Source: Ophiodon elongatus (taxonomy: Eukaryota > Chordata > Actinopteri > Perciformes > Hexagrammidae). From it: a stretch of 64,000 nt of DNA. The notes under the pieces were generated by a model that had not been told where the DNA came from, did no database searches, and was given only the letters and a program-made list of their open reading frames with translations. A program made the position numbers and the translations under genes. Location: positions 2,929,001 to 2,993,000 of the forward strand of contig JACSYO010000570.1 of NCBI GenBank assembly GCA_016806645.1, given 5' to 3'. Position 1 is the stretch's first letter, and each line of letters opens with the position of its first letter. Positions 40,201-51,730 of this stretch are shown here, one piece after another.

Positions 40201-43200
40201 AACTCCACGGGAAACCTCAAAACAGCAAAACGGAGTCCAGCGCGAGAATGGCGGACTCCGCTGCTAGCAATGAAAACTTCTGTGTAGCGTGATAATTACA
40301 GAATGTGATTGCATTGTCTATCCCTGAAAAATGTTGACCATAAACATTATCAAAACGGTTTTAATTCAATTAAAGATTTAAGGATTATGAGAGACTGTCT
40401 TTATTGTTGTTTTGTAAATGATTGAGTTTTACTGCATTACTTTGAACCCTCTCTGAAAGCTCTGCCGTACTTTGTCCCCACACAAAGCCAGAAGTAACAT
40501 TTGTTTTTTTCCCTGCATTTCTCCTTCTAGGTGACCAATGACGATTTCATGAGCTTTGAGTACATTCTCTGCATGGATGAGAGCAATCTGAGGTATGCTT
40601 AATTCAGCCCACAGCAGCACTGTTTATCATATCTGTGAATGTAGCTCGCCGGTGGACCCAGCTGCTGAAAGCAGTGGTGTCATGTAGTAAGTGTCTTGGC
40701 TCACCAAAGGCTGACTGCCATCAAGAAAACATTTGCCTTGAAAGGGGTCAAATTAGGTTGTCCTTCTGTCTTGGTAGGGATCTGTGCTACTCCTTCACAT
40801 GCACATCAAAATGGTGGTAACATTGAGTGTAACTAACTTGTAGGTGAATGCCTCCCTTTTAATGAGCAATATCCTTTCTTAAGCTCTTTCCAAAGGTCAG
40901 GGGGAGGGATATTTTTTGATACTTTGAACGGTTAGGGATCATTTTGAGATCACATGCCTATGGCAGATCTGATCTGTAAGCAGCTTACTGAGTTCTTTGG
41001 ATGCCTCGTCTTTGCTCTTTGGGCAGGTTTTTCCCCTTTCTCTCCCACATCATGTTTTTTTTTTTCTCCACAAATGTTAAGCGGACCAGACTGAGAAAAT
41101 GAGACTGTGTCTTAGACAAAAGGCACTCTGTCCACGTTCAGTTTTCCTTCTCACAAAGCCCATCTCATTGTCACCTTGAAAGTGATTATTAATTGTTTAA
41201 CCGTCTTTAGTTTTGAATATTATTACTTCAGTTTGAGATTGGCTTGAACAGGTCGTGGTGTTGTGTTCATTTTCTCTATTCTTAAAATGTTGCCATAATA
41301 AAGCTCATACCATTGTCTGTCAGTGCTTTGGAAGGAAGTTAATCACATGGATGTTATTATCATGGTTTTGTCATGCTGTCCATTATTGGAAGTACATAAC
41401 ACTATAGCTATTCATATAAGATAATATGGATGTTCCACGTGTTTTTCTTCTGTTCTCCTGGAGTTACTAGCTTTCTCTTGTCTTCACAGTGAGTTGAACA
41501 GAAGAGCAAATCTCGTGAAAAACGCCCCAGCGAAGATTGAGCTTCTTGGTTCATATGACCCAAATAAGCAGCGCATCATTAAAGACCCATACTATGTAAG
41601 TATTCAAGTAAATTCTCCTGTTGAGTATTTTCAACCATAATTAAGACGATTCCTGGACGTTTGATCATAATAATCCCCATTTTGGGACAATCTATAAGTG
41701 GGGAAAGCAGTGGTAATAGTCTGAATAAATAGAAGATTGGAAACTCAAGCTCTTTTTGACACATTATTAAAATCAAGTCATAAAGTTTAACTTTATTTGC
41801 CAAAATGATAACTACCATCCTGAGGTTTCCCTGGATTCTTAGGGGGCTTAGTGGCTGTGCAGCAGTTGGGGGGCTGGGGTGATTTTAAGTTTTTATTTTT
41901 TCTAAAACCATGCAATTTCACATAATGTTTGTACAATTTTAATTTCTAAAGATAGATCCCCAAAAACTTAAAGACAAGTCTTTCTATAGTTAATAATTGT
42001 TTTAATTGTTTACTCATATAACAGCCTTCATCTGAACATTTAATTCTTCCGGCAATATTTGTTCTTAATTCATTTTTACATGTAAACTAACAAATAGTTT
42101 TAAAATCTGGCTGACAAGTGTTGTTTATTGTTCCCATCGCTCATAGTAATGCTGATTTAGAAAATAGGTTTTCAGGGCCTCTCAAACCTGAAACTGTTTG
42201 GTGCATGGTGAACGTAAACTGCGTCTGGAAATAACATAAACTTGCAATATTCTGTTAAATGGCTCTGCACCTGTTTGAGACTTCAGCTTTGGACAGAACA
42301 TGTCTGTCTTCAGGTGCATGTGGTAGCTCTGGAGTTAATTTACTCTCCAATATGAGAAAGGAATCCTGTCCAAGCGTGTTTCATGAAACGGCGCCAAAAA
42401 AAAAAAACCATGGCGAACTTTAAAAGTGAAACGGCAGCACTGTCAGTTCTTTGATTCCTCGTGTGGAGTAAATGGCTCACCATAAAAAAAAGCCATTAAG
42501 CATTTTGTATCCATATAAAATATGCCATTCAACCCTTCCAGCCCAGTCAACACTACAATAAATTATTTTAACGCAAATTTTATTCAATTTGCTTGGACAA
42601 ATAGTTGAGATGTGTTTGCATTTTCAAACTGCACTTCTCACTCATCCCTGTTGTTCCCCATACGCTTACTCTGCAGTTGAAAGGCCTGCCAAGTGATTTG
42701 GACATGGATTCTTGGCTGCTTTTTTTATATTCTTGAGTGTGATGAGTAAGAAAAGCAAGAGTGGAAGGAGTAAAGTTTTGATCAGTGGTGATATGATGTT
42801 AATATCAAAAACTAATAATTTACCACTGCGGTCTTGATGGAAGACGTGGAACAATAAAACTGTCATCAAATCAAATTCGCAGTGTTGAAAGAGAAGGTCG
42901 TGGTTGACCACAGTTGATGTGACTGCAATGTTTTGTTTCAGAGTTTGGCTTTAAACACCATTTTCTTTGTGCGGTGATCAGCAGGAGTGTGTCTACTGGT
43001 AGTTTTTTCCAAAAGAAGGAGGGAATCAATGCTCTTTACAGGCAGTGAGTGCGGTTTGGATACTTGATAGTATTGGATGGTGCTGGATCGTGGTCCATCA
43101 CCATCAACCACATGACAGCGAATGAGCAAAAAGGAACTGGACTGTAGGGCTGCGAAATTAATGGAAATGCGTACTAGAAAAACTCTGCTGCATATCAAAT

Positions 43201-45150
43201 CAAGCGTTTCCTAAACAAACATCCAAGCGAGGGCTCAAGATGTTTTGGCTTCACTTTTAGGGAGCTGTCATGCCGCTGCACAAGCACTCTGCATTGGCAG
43301 CTTGTCAAAAAACGTTCTTAAATTTGCATCTGCAGTCCAAAGTAGAAGATTAATTAATATACTGTAGAGCAGACGGTCAAAATGAAAATGCACTGAATTC
43401 AGATGAAGAGGAACCTTATTTTAAGTTTTATTTTAATGCAAAGATTTGTTAATTAGCAGGAATGTCGCACAACGTGAAAGTTCAAGCAGTGCTCTGTTGA
43501 TTTAAGTTTGGGTAAAAAGTTTGATAACATTTTATTTTGCTTCTAGGAGATGCATTGCAAATACGGTCTTATTTCAATGCAACAAAATGTGATTGCTTGT
43601 CACTTTGATACCTCTACATCCGTTAAGATGGTGTCTTAGTTCTTCTAATTACTGACCCTGGCTTCAACCATCAGTGGCGCCTGAGTCGGAATCTTCATTC
43701 TCGGAAAGAATCAGCTTTCTCCTCTTTGTCCTCATTTTACCTTTTTAAAATATTTAGCTGTAGAACGCTTTACTAATAGCTAAATGGATTGTTTACGTAA
43801 AGTTTTCTGCTGTTGCATACACGCGTTGTGCACTGCTACGTACTCGCATAAGGTGTTTAATTTGTCTCAAACTGCGCACGTGAAAACAAGGTGCAGGCAC
43901 GTGATACAAGATCTTCACTCGAGGATGAATTGTAATGACTTTGGTCTTGTCACTTCATCTAGCAGGTCAACATTTCAATACTTTGTTTCATGACCAAATA
44001 CCTGCAAAACTAAAGGCGCGGTGACATAATGACAGCATCAGTTGTACTCTGTGTTGCTAACTTGCTACACCTAAGATGGTGAACATGGTAAATACAGGCC
44101 GCAACCTCCAGTTCCGAAAAATGAAGTGGTTACAGAAGTGTCTCAAACTTGCAATCTTTCTAATGGCCATCAGGGGGCGACTCCTCTGGTTGCAAAAATA
44201 AGTCTCATTGTATAGAAGTCTATGAGAAAATGACTACTTCTCACTTGATATATTACCCCAGTAAACATTGTTAACATGAGTTCATGGTCTCAATCGCTTG
44301 TATAATTTAATACAGCATGATGTTTGTTTGGCAAATTAGAGTAAAATAGACGTTAAAGCGGGGTGCGCTTTAGGGCGGTGCTACCATGGGATTGACGGGT
44401 CGCTATCATGGCGTTGTCTAATCTGGGACTACAATTTTAACCCTTTCACGGTGCGTTTTCAATTCGGGGAAGTAAGACAAATCATTTCTTGTTCACTGTT
44501 CCGTTGTATTTAGCTCCCCCCTCTCGTCACTTCTGGTTCCAAAAAAACGAGAGAGGAATGTTTAAAATGCTGAACTCAAAACCGTAGTCCACAAACCAAT
44601 GGGTGATGTCCCAGTGACTTCGTCCACTTCTTATAAACAGTCTATGGGTAAACATTATAACTGCTAAGAATTTGCATGTGAGCACAAAATGTAAAGTTTG
44701 GTATAGTTGTAAAGGTTTTTCCATAGAAATCTATCAAGATTTCAGGAAGGGCTTACCACTTTGAACCGTCAAAACCGAAATTTCATAAGTACTCTTGCTG
44801 CTTTCGTCAATATTTTTCTCCCTTAAAGAAAACTTTATTCCAAATTCGAATGTGGTGCTCAAGCTAACTTGTTTCCTTCACAACAACAATTTGGCACAAT
44901 TTATTGGTTGAGTAAGAAAACTAACATTTTATTATGTGTTTTTTATTTTATGTTTTCAAACCACTTCACAGAATGGGCCCTGCATTTCTACAGCTGTATT
45001 GTATAAAATCAAACAGATGTACAGTATGTAATTAATTACATGATTTTCTTTCCCCCATGTTTTATCTCATAGGGAAATGACGAAGACTTTGAAAAGGTGT
45101 ACGAACAGTGTGTACGCTGCTGCAAAGCATTCCTGGAGGTAAACTCCTAA
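34270..45150 (+). CDS. acp1: Low-molecular-weight protein tyrosine phosphatase (acp1)
   Basis: Coding exons: 34270-34312, 35173-35246, then either 36149-36262 or 36331-36444, then 40531-40592, 41490-41595 and 45073-45150. All junctions are GT/AG and in phase. Using one third exon gives 477 bp, that is 158 aa, the length of the human enzyme. The phosphate-binding loop CLGNICRS holds the nucleophile Cys13 and Arg19, split between exons 1 and 2. The acid/base Asp and regulatory tyrosines are in DPYY (130-133). The enzyme is cytosolic, removes phosphate from tyrosine in proteins and from small phosphomonoesters such as FMN, and acts on receptor tyrosine kinase signalling. Between exons 4 and 5 the junction codon is AGT (Ser). 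The intron at 36445-40530 contains a LINE fragment and that at 41596-45072 another dispersed repeat. The neighbours fam110c and alkal2 fit human 2p25.3. Confidence 0.97.
36149..36262 (+). CDS. acp1: acp1 alternative exon 3, WRIDSAATS form
   Basis: A 114-bp exon, acceptor TTGTCTAG, donor GTACGA, phase 0 at both ends, encoding WRIDSAATSNYEIG...VPMQHVARK. It corresponds to the WRVDSAATS exon of the mammalian isoform usually called isoform 1. It encodes part of the region around the active site that sets substrate preference. Confidence 0.95.
36331..36444 (+). CDS. acp1: acp1 alternative exon 3, WVIDSGATS form
   Basis: A second 114-bp exon, acceptor GTTGTTGCAG, donor GTACAA, phase 0 at both ends, encoding WVIDSGATSDWNLG...IETSHRARQ. 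It is homologous to the exon at 36149-36262 and matches the WVIDSGAVSDWNVG exon of mammalian isoform 2. Only 68 bases separate the two exons, so including both would need an extremely short intron. The pair is therefore best read as mutually exclusive. Confidence 0.95.
36445..40530 (+). other. acp1 intron after the exon 3 pair
   Basis: About 4.1 kb. It contains a likely dispersed repeat near 37370-37600 (GGCTTGGGCAGTATTATGGTA, a word pattern common in fish genomes), a short TAGAA-rich tract near 37890-37930, the LINE fragment at 38755-39645, and a CAACAACAAC tract near 40023. No exon is recognisable in it. Confidence 0.55.
38755..39645 (+). mobile_element. Degenerate LINE (non-LTR retrotransposon) fragment
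   Basis: The stretch at 39051-39239 encodes a reverse-transcriptase piece, LFVIFMDRISRRS followed by LLFADDVAVLAD, in which FADD (39150-39161) is the catalytic box. Upstream (38760-38960) and downstream (39290-39640) sequence continues the same element in broken frames, for example the DNA word GAGGTGGTTCAGACATCTG and then GGTTTTCCGGGCATGTCCAA. It lies in sense orientation inside an acp1 intron, is truncated at both ends and carries many stops and deletions. The clade (L2/Rex-like) is not certain. Confidence 0.8.
41596..45072 (+). other. acp1 last intron
   Basis: About 3.5 kb. Mostly AT-rich sequence with no recognisable exon. The right third holds the dispersed repeat listed at 44085-44660. 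Open frames on either strand (41579-41818, 42666-42911, 42938-43198) show no family resemblance. Confidence 0.55.
44085..44660. repeat. Dispersed teleost repeat
   Basis: Contains, in order, AATGGCCATCAGGGGGCGAC, TCATTGTATAGAAGTCTATG, ATTACCCCAGTAAACATTG, GGGTGCGCTTTAGGGCGGTG and CCACAAACCAATGGGTGATG. I recognise this series as a repeat found many times in teleost genomes. No coding capacity is seen, so it is probably a nonautonomous DNA element. The boundaries are approximate. Confidence 0.65.
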
Positions 45151-45383
45151 CAACATGCAACCTTAAATGATCTCTGCTTAATCTGTTAATCTGCTAAAAA
45201 AAATTAACCAAATATGATATGACTGTCACACAAGCACATATCAGTACAGCCTTTTTGTGGATGTCATTGGATGACCAGGAAACACATTTGTTTCGGTGTT
45301 GTAAATGTTCTACAAACCACACGTTCTGTACATTTGGAACGATGCTGCTTGGACAAGTTTGTTGACTGTAAATTTATGTGATT

Positions 45384-45389
45384 AATAAA
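45384..45389 (+). terminator. acp1: acp1 polyadenylation signal
   Basis: AATAAA 234 bases after the acp1 stop codon, the first such signal downstream, in AT-rich sequence. Confidence 0.65.
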
Positions 45390-45399
45390 ATAGAAAGAA

Positions 45400-48300
45400 G
45401 AAAGAAAAAAAGTGTGACTATCAGAGACTTCTTTTACACACAAATCATTATTTTTACCTTTTGAATATGCTTAACAATTTCTATGTATGAAGACATCCTG
45501 TAGGCGATACTAATTGACAGGACATCTGAGGTTTACAGGTCAAAGGCCAACATGGGTCAAAGTTAATGCCGGCCTAAATGCTAATCTTCCTGGATATTTT
45601 GTTGGACGCCTGATGATTAGGTTCTTTCCTTTGCACTGCTTTTGTGCTATACAGCTCCTTTTTATCTGAGCTATTAACAAAATATATGATTACTATTATT
45701 AGTTATCAAGTATATCTCATAAATATTTAAAAACAGATTTAAGAAAACTCAATCTGTTCCCTCTCATTTCCCTTGAATGGTCCTTTTTATATACTCAAAA
45801 GTTATAATGCACCAAATCACTACTAGCTACTTGCTAGATGGTGGTAATCACGAGGGAGGACTCATCGGTGCCAATACAAATTACCATACAGTGTGATTCA
45901 GCTGCACGCGGTAGAGTTGTGGTTTCACCATAGTGAGTAAACAATAAGAAAGGGCTGTATATCATTAAACAAGGGTGGACTCTAAGGTTCGATAAACCAA
46001 CTGGAGGGTATCCAATTGTAAAAGAATTCAGTTTTCGGGCGGTTTCCTTGTCAACTAGGGCGTCAACTGTGAAGGAGTTTGCATGCGAATCAGAGATTAA
46101 TTGAGTACGATTTTAAGAACAGCAGATGTATCCATCTTCTGGACTGGGTGAGTTAAAAAAGTGCTTCTTAGTATTTTGGACACAATATAATCCGATCTGC
46201 TTTATTTAGTACTGAAAGGAGGAACGTAGTTATCTAATGCCTGGCAACACAAGCACTGATATGAGTTCATATTTCAGACCGAACATCCTGAACAAATCCA
46301 CACATACTTTAGTATAAAGTACTGGCAGTGAAAAATGTTTGGTATGAAGTCTATGGATTGTATAGAGTAAGTGTGTTGAAATGTCCTTTCTCTTTTTGGT
46401 AAAAAAATAAAGTAATTTACATGCAGTTTTTTTTCTACATTTTTGATAGCAAGATAGTAGAGAATGGAAAAACTGGGTGACATATTACGTGTCTTAAACC
46501 ACCAGGATGCCCCTAATTTTCAACTACGCATGACTCAAAACTTCAAATAAAACTAAAAACCAACTTTCACCAGTCAAGGGAGAAAATAAGTTGTTTTTTA
46601 ATTTGATTAACCGGCCCCTTTTAAAAAGGAACTTTTATCCTAGTATGAATGTTTTTATTGTTGCTGATCTGCAGTGTGAAGTTCACCATAGTCGCAGGAC
46701 TCGGTCCAGTCATGTGGTCAATCAGGGAACATTCCACATTTCAAGAAGGAAATTATAGAAAAAACTACACCAGACAACGAGGACAACTCATATTTGTACC
46801 AATCTTATAATTTATATGTGTATTTAACAGCCATTTGGTAAATGCAGTCACTTTAATTTATGGTAGATAGGTGGATTCCTCCTATGCTTTACACTATGTA
46901 CATATTTCTCTTGTTTCATATGGCCTATAGTCTGTACAGGGAAACCTTATAACAACTCAAATATATAAATATATAGTTTTTAGATCCACAGGAGGGCTGC
47001 GACTTACAACCGCCACTTTTTTTTTTAACATGTCTTGCAAAGATCCAGAGAAATGTCAACGCAATTAATAATTTAATCACAGTTCTTTCTCAGTGTGAGC
47101 ACAAGTGGGTGAAACTATGCCGCGACTGATGCCCGGGGTTTGTGAGAGCTTATTGTCTGCATAATGGATAGTGCAGTAGTAGATGGGATGGGCTCAACCC
47201 ACAGCACTCATACGGCCCAAACCAATCGCAGGAAGCAAATCATGTAAAATATATTGTACATTTGGATTTTGCTCTATTCTTAAAGAAATTAGCAAAAAAA
47301 AAAAAAAAAAATGCAATCCCTTTTTGGTTTTGTTTTCGCAACATCTTTTTGGATGCCAGCAGGAAAATAGGCCCTGTGTTTGTTTCTCTCAGCCACTTGT
47401 TTCTTTCTTTCTTTCTTTCTTTCTTTCTCCACTCTCCATCATCTTTATCTTGGCCTGGTTTTGTTGGCTGATTGCCTCCCTCGCGTTGACAGACATCCAT
47501 CGAGGTGCAGCCAGAGTGGTGGGAGGCATTAATCCACGCCTTAGCGGAGCAAACCTCACTGATGGGCAATACTGTGCCTAATGTCAGTGAGGGCTGGTCA
47601 GAGTATTTTAGGCTTCCCCAAGGCACTTTTTCCCCATGTTTTCTTTTTTTTGTGGAGGACTTGTTTGCTTTCAACCTGCAAAGATAGGAAGCGAAATTCA
47701 GCATCCTCTCCAGCTGGGCAGCCCTTAACAAAAAACTTGCTTGGCAAAAAGAATCACAATAAATCACAAAGCTATCACTGTGCTGCTGCTGAGGCATGTG
47801 TGTATCGACACAGCACGCATATCACCATGAACATAAAACGCAGACCTTACATGCAAAGGATTCTGTCTTAAAGCAGCAATACCACAATGTAAAAATACTC
47901 TATTACAAATTAATGACCTGCATTCAGAATCTTTCTTGCGTGGAAGTACAGACATATCAGCAAAATAGAGTTAACCTATCAAAAGTACCGATGGGGTAGA
48001 ATGGCCCCTTTTGAAGTATAATTTTATTGGACTATTGTTATTTGTGTAATCAAACAATGCATCGTTTTTGTAAAGTTTTCATGTTTGAGAAGAGGTATAA
48101 CTACATAAATTAAATGGAAATACTCAAATGAAGTACAAGTACTTTTTTTTACTTTCCACCAATGGTCTGATGAATCATGTTCTGTATGTTAATCCTAGGT
48201 TTGCTTGTATTTTGCATCTTTGCATGAATACTTCCATTTTATGCCACTTTATACTTCTATACTTCTACCGTACATATAAAAATGTATGTAATTATTCGAT

Positions 48301-49339
48301 AAAATAGCATGCATTGTTTTAACAACCCAACAGTGTACTTTAAATCAGCTCCAGCTACAACAGTAAATTGTACTCACACAGTGTAGGAAACTAAGGGGTC
48401 AAAGGGCAAAAATGCCCCAAGAAATTGCGATTGAAGGGCAAAAATGACCCCTTCAATTTTGAATGCTAAATAACTACGTTAATGTTACAGCCGACGTGCC
48501 GACTGGTGGCTGGATGGAATGATCAGTGTGGTGATCATGGCTGTTTACTAGCGTTTATGAGCTCAGTGCACCAAATGAAGTAAGCTTTTTAAGTGTCAAA
48601 TCTGGAATATATTTTTGTAATCTATTAACCAATGCTGTGCAAAACCAGTGCTGGATAGTCAAGTCTATCTTTTTTCTTTCATCCATGCACAAAACGTCAC
48701 CAATGCTAAATTTGGGGATGAAATATAGCATGTTAACATTTTAAACTGCAGTTATTTCCAGAACTATCTATAAACTAAAGCATTAAATATAAACAAAAAA
48801 GATGTTTGCACACTTCTCTTTGGAACAGCAATAGTATGCTTTTTATTTACTTGTGTTGGCACAAGGGGGTGATTACTGTCTAGGCTCATTTCACATTAAA
48901 AATAGCAATTTAAAGCACTAATTACTCATTTAAAGAAAGTGGAAAAAGCTAAATTTGCCCCCCAAGAAAACATTTTAAAAAGTTTAATAATTAATATTCT
49001 GTATTGAGTACTTTCGCTTTGGATTCTTTGAATATATTTAGATAATAGTACTTTTACTTTTACATTTCCAATGCAGGACTTTTGCTTGTAGCAGCATTTC
49101 ACATCGTTGTATTGCTATTTTTTCTCAGGTAGATGATCTGAATACTTCTTCCAACACTTCCAATTTATCACATATACCTTTTGAAAATGATACTCTGGCC
49201 TTCTTGGATGAATCTAACAAGTGCTAACACACCATCCCTTCAACCATATGGCCTCTGTATGCATCCTCTCTTTAACCCTCTTTAACATCATAAAGCATGT
49301 TTGATTTAGAGCAGAGTATTTTACAGTACCTTGTGTGTG
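45400..49339. other. Convergent intergenic stretch between acp1 and alkal2
   Basis: Lies between the acp1 poly(A) signal and the alkal2 stop codon. It contains a TTTC tract (47398-47428), a small inverted repeat built on AAGGGGTCA/TGACCCCTT (about 48392-48455), and AT-rich sequence. TTTATT at 48842-48847 would be AATAAA on the minus strand and is a possible alkal2 poly(A) signal. The open frames at 47183-47797 run through the low-complexity tract and match nothing. Confidence 0.55.
47398..47428. repeat. (TTTC)n microsatellite
   Basis: About seven tandem TTTC units. They produce the artificial Phe/Leu/Ser and Lys/Glu-rich open frames over 47183-47797. Confidence 0.9.
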
Positions 49340-50655
49340 CTACCCCTCTGTGCACTGCGGGCTGCCAGCTAGTCTTGTGAGAAGCCGAGCACATCTTTTG
49401 AAGTCTGAGAAGAGAAGATTAAAAAGGAGAGACCTGCATATGAGTGGATGCTTTTCACACAGGGTTATGACATTGGACTGACAAAGTGAGTCCTCTGTGT
49501 GTGAGAGCTTACATGCAGGTATTGTGCAGTCTCTGGTGTGGTGGTAGAGTCTGTACACATGCTTCCTGCACTTGGGACTGAAGTAAAGCGGACCTGAAAG
49601 GGAAGACAGCAGGCTGTGAGAACAGTTCCAGCTTGATACGGCCACCTGCACGAACATCTGTTTTACAGCCAATACAGTATGTCAGGCTATCATTCACTTT
49701 TTTTCCCCTCTTTTTCCCTCAGCCATACTCCTTATGCTATATCTTGCATAACATGCCAGTGAAACAGTGGCCTCACCTGTTATATGTTTTAGGAATTTCT
49801 CCTTCTTTCTGAGATCTCTGGGGAATACAACTGTGGAATAAGAGAATATGGGAAAGAAGTGTCAGGTTTAACCTTTAGTTGCCTTTAAATAGAACAGACA
49901 TTGGCTTTTTTTGATTTTATTTTTTAAGACTAACATTCATTTACTGGGGGGCATCAATCACATTACCTAGAACTGGGGGGATTTTGTCAATTAAAAGCTG
50001 GGTAAACTTTGATATCCAGTGACAAAAACTAAGAAACAGGAAATCATTATGAGGGGGAAAAGCATATTATCTCACTTACATCCGGTGGTATCTAGCCATG
50101 CAGATAGTTTTGGTTTAATTTCTTTCCAGGTTTTGAGATTTCTGCCTCCAATCAAATATCTGCGTCGCTAGATAGCACTCAGGGTAAGTTAGACAATGTG
50201 GTGCAGCAACCATTTAACTTTATCCCGTGTTAGCTCCATCAGTCTATAATGATTGTGTAAACGCATATTATTCCAGTAGGCTACATCCTTCACTAGAGGC
50301 TACAGCATCCTCTTGAGATCCAACATTAGGGTCCCGCCCAGACGACAAGTCGTCACTCACCGACAACCTGATCGCCTCTGTCTGTTTTCAAGTTGCGTAA
50401 ATCCTTTGGTTCCACCAGAGAGCTCCTCGTCCGTGATGTCGACGAGGCTTCCGTGTTGGCGCTGTGGCGACCCCGGCTCTGCTCCACGTGCCTCACGATC
50501 TCTATCATCCGCCTCAAGTCCTGCCGCGCGGCCCTCCCGCCGGCAGCAACAGCAGACGACGGGGCCACCGAGGGCGCGCTCTCGCCGCAGTGGCCGGTCA
50601 GCGTGCACATCAGTAGCACCAGTCCCATAGTGACGTGTTTACGTAGTCCGCTCAT
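49340..50655 (-). CDS. alkal2: ALK and LTK ligand 2 (alkal2, FAM150B, augmentor alpha)
   Basis: Four coding exons in transcript order: 50655-50361, 49830-49777, 49593-49513, 49404-49340. All have GT/AG junctions with phase-1 introns, and the sum is 495 bp, giving 164 aa. The start MSGLRKHVTMGLVLLMCTLTG is a typical signal peptide (about residues 1-23). The middle is variable. The conserved C-terminal domain is VFPRDLRKKEKFLKHITG, PLYFSPKCRKH, RDCTIPAYFKRCARLLTRL, ending SPQCTEG. The four cysteines (KC, DC, RC, QC) match the two disulfides of the family. ALKAL proteins are secreted ligands that activate the receptor tyrosine kinases ALK and LTK; in fish they act in neural crest and iridophore pigment-cell development. 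The C-terminal domain and the acp1 neighbour support ALKAL2 rather than ALKAL1. Many teleosts keep two alkal2 copies; which one this is cannot be told here. Confidence 0.93.
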
Positions 50656-51265
50656 AGCTCCCGCGGAGAGAGAGCAAAAAGTGAAAAACTCCTTCTCCAC
50701 TCGCCTCTGGGGGGAAAGTTTAGCTGGACCTGCAAGAGAGAATGATCCATTAAATGTCAAGATGATGTCAGTTCCACATTACACCCGCTGAGAACATGGG
50801 GAAGGATTTGTTTAACTGATGACTGACGGACCACACTTGTCCAAATGCATCTTTCACTCACAGAACATCACAGTTGGAATAATCTGCCAAGTAAATGGGC
50901 CTATATATCACAAGGAGTCACACTTTTAAGGCATTTTCGCACTTTGTTCAACCACTTTCACGTAATTCAGTCTCTAAACTATCTTCTATCAAACTTTTTG
51001 TGTCACACATCCCGCATCATTGCAATTCTTCACATCAAAGTATCAAAGTATTGTAGTTCAACCAGTTTTGCAGTATTATTTTAAATCGTTTTAAATAAGT
51101 CTTGTGACTTAAGTGGGAATTCCGAGATTTATTTTTGCAAAAGACAGTTAAGAACAAATTACAAATGCACAAGATCACACAAGCAAGAGCAGCAATACAT
51201 TATATGACAACAATATTGCTTATATTTGATTAAAGAAAGTGATGGGATAATAAAAATGCAATTAC

Positions 51266-51730
51266 CTTGGAGCCGATATAGCCTTTTCAAATACTGCGTG
51301 ATTACGTTCCGTGCGTCCAACAATGATGAACATGGAAATAAAGAACTGTTTGCAACTTTAGGTCCTTGCTTCTTGCCGCTCCAAGATGTGTGCCCTTAAA
51401 ATCAAAACGTCTGAAGTCATATGAGCATTCGTCGAGCATCTGTGGTCATCCCCTCCAGGACGACTCTAAGGAGAGAGTGGACAAGCAGCCAAATGATCCG
51501 GTGCTCCAAGTCCGGAGTGCGTCTTCGCTGAAGTAGCGGATCAGCTCACTTTTTATTCTGTCTCGCAGACGCGGTGACCTGTCCCTTGTGGGTTACTCCG
51601 CCGTGTCTGTGATAATAATAAGACGCATTATTGGCACTCTTGAAGCGGAAAGTCCACTTGAGTCGACTGACCATCACTTGAACGCCGTGTGAAGTTCTCT
51701 GCGCCCCCCTCCTTTCGGTTACTCCATTTA
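51266..51730 (-). promoter_or_regulatory. alkal2: Inferred alkal2 noncoding first exon and promoter
   Basis: The first coding exon of alkal2 has an acceptor at 50729 (CTCTTGCAG), 74 bases upstream of the ATG, so an upstream exon is expected. On the minus strand a donor CTCCAAG/GTAATT ends a candidate exon at 51266. The sequence to the right (51290-51730) is the most CpG-rich near the gene. No TATA box was recognised, and the start site is inferred. Confidence 0.4.

Noticed and set aside
47183..47797. Open frames of 132 and 185 codons on opposite strands
   Set aside because: Both run through the TTTC tract and a poly(A)/(T) run, and composition is low-complexity. No resemblance to a known protein.
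50393..50791. 132-codon plus-strand frame over alkal2 exon 1
   Set aside because: It is the shadow of the GC-rich alkal2 coding exon on the other strand, which has the signal peptide, the splice donor and the matching phases.
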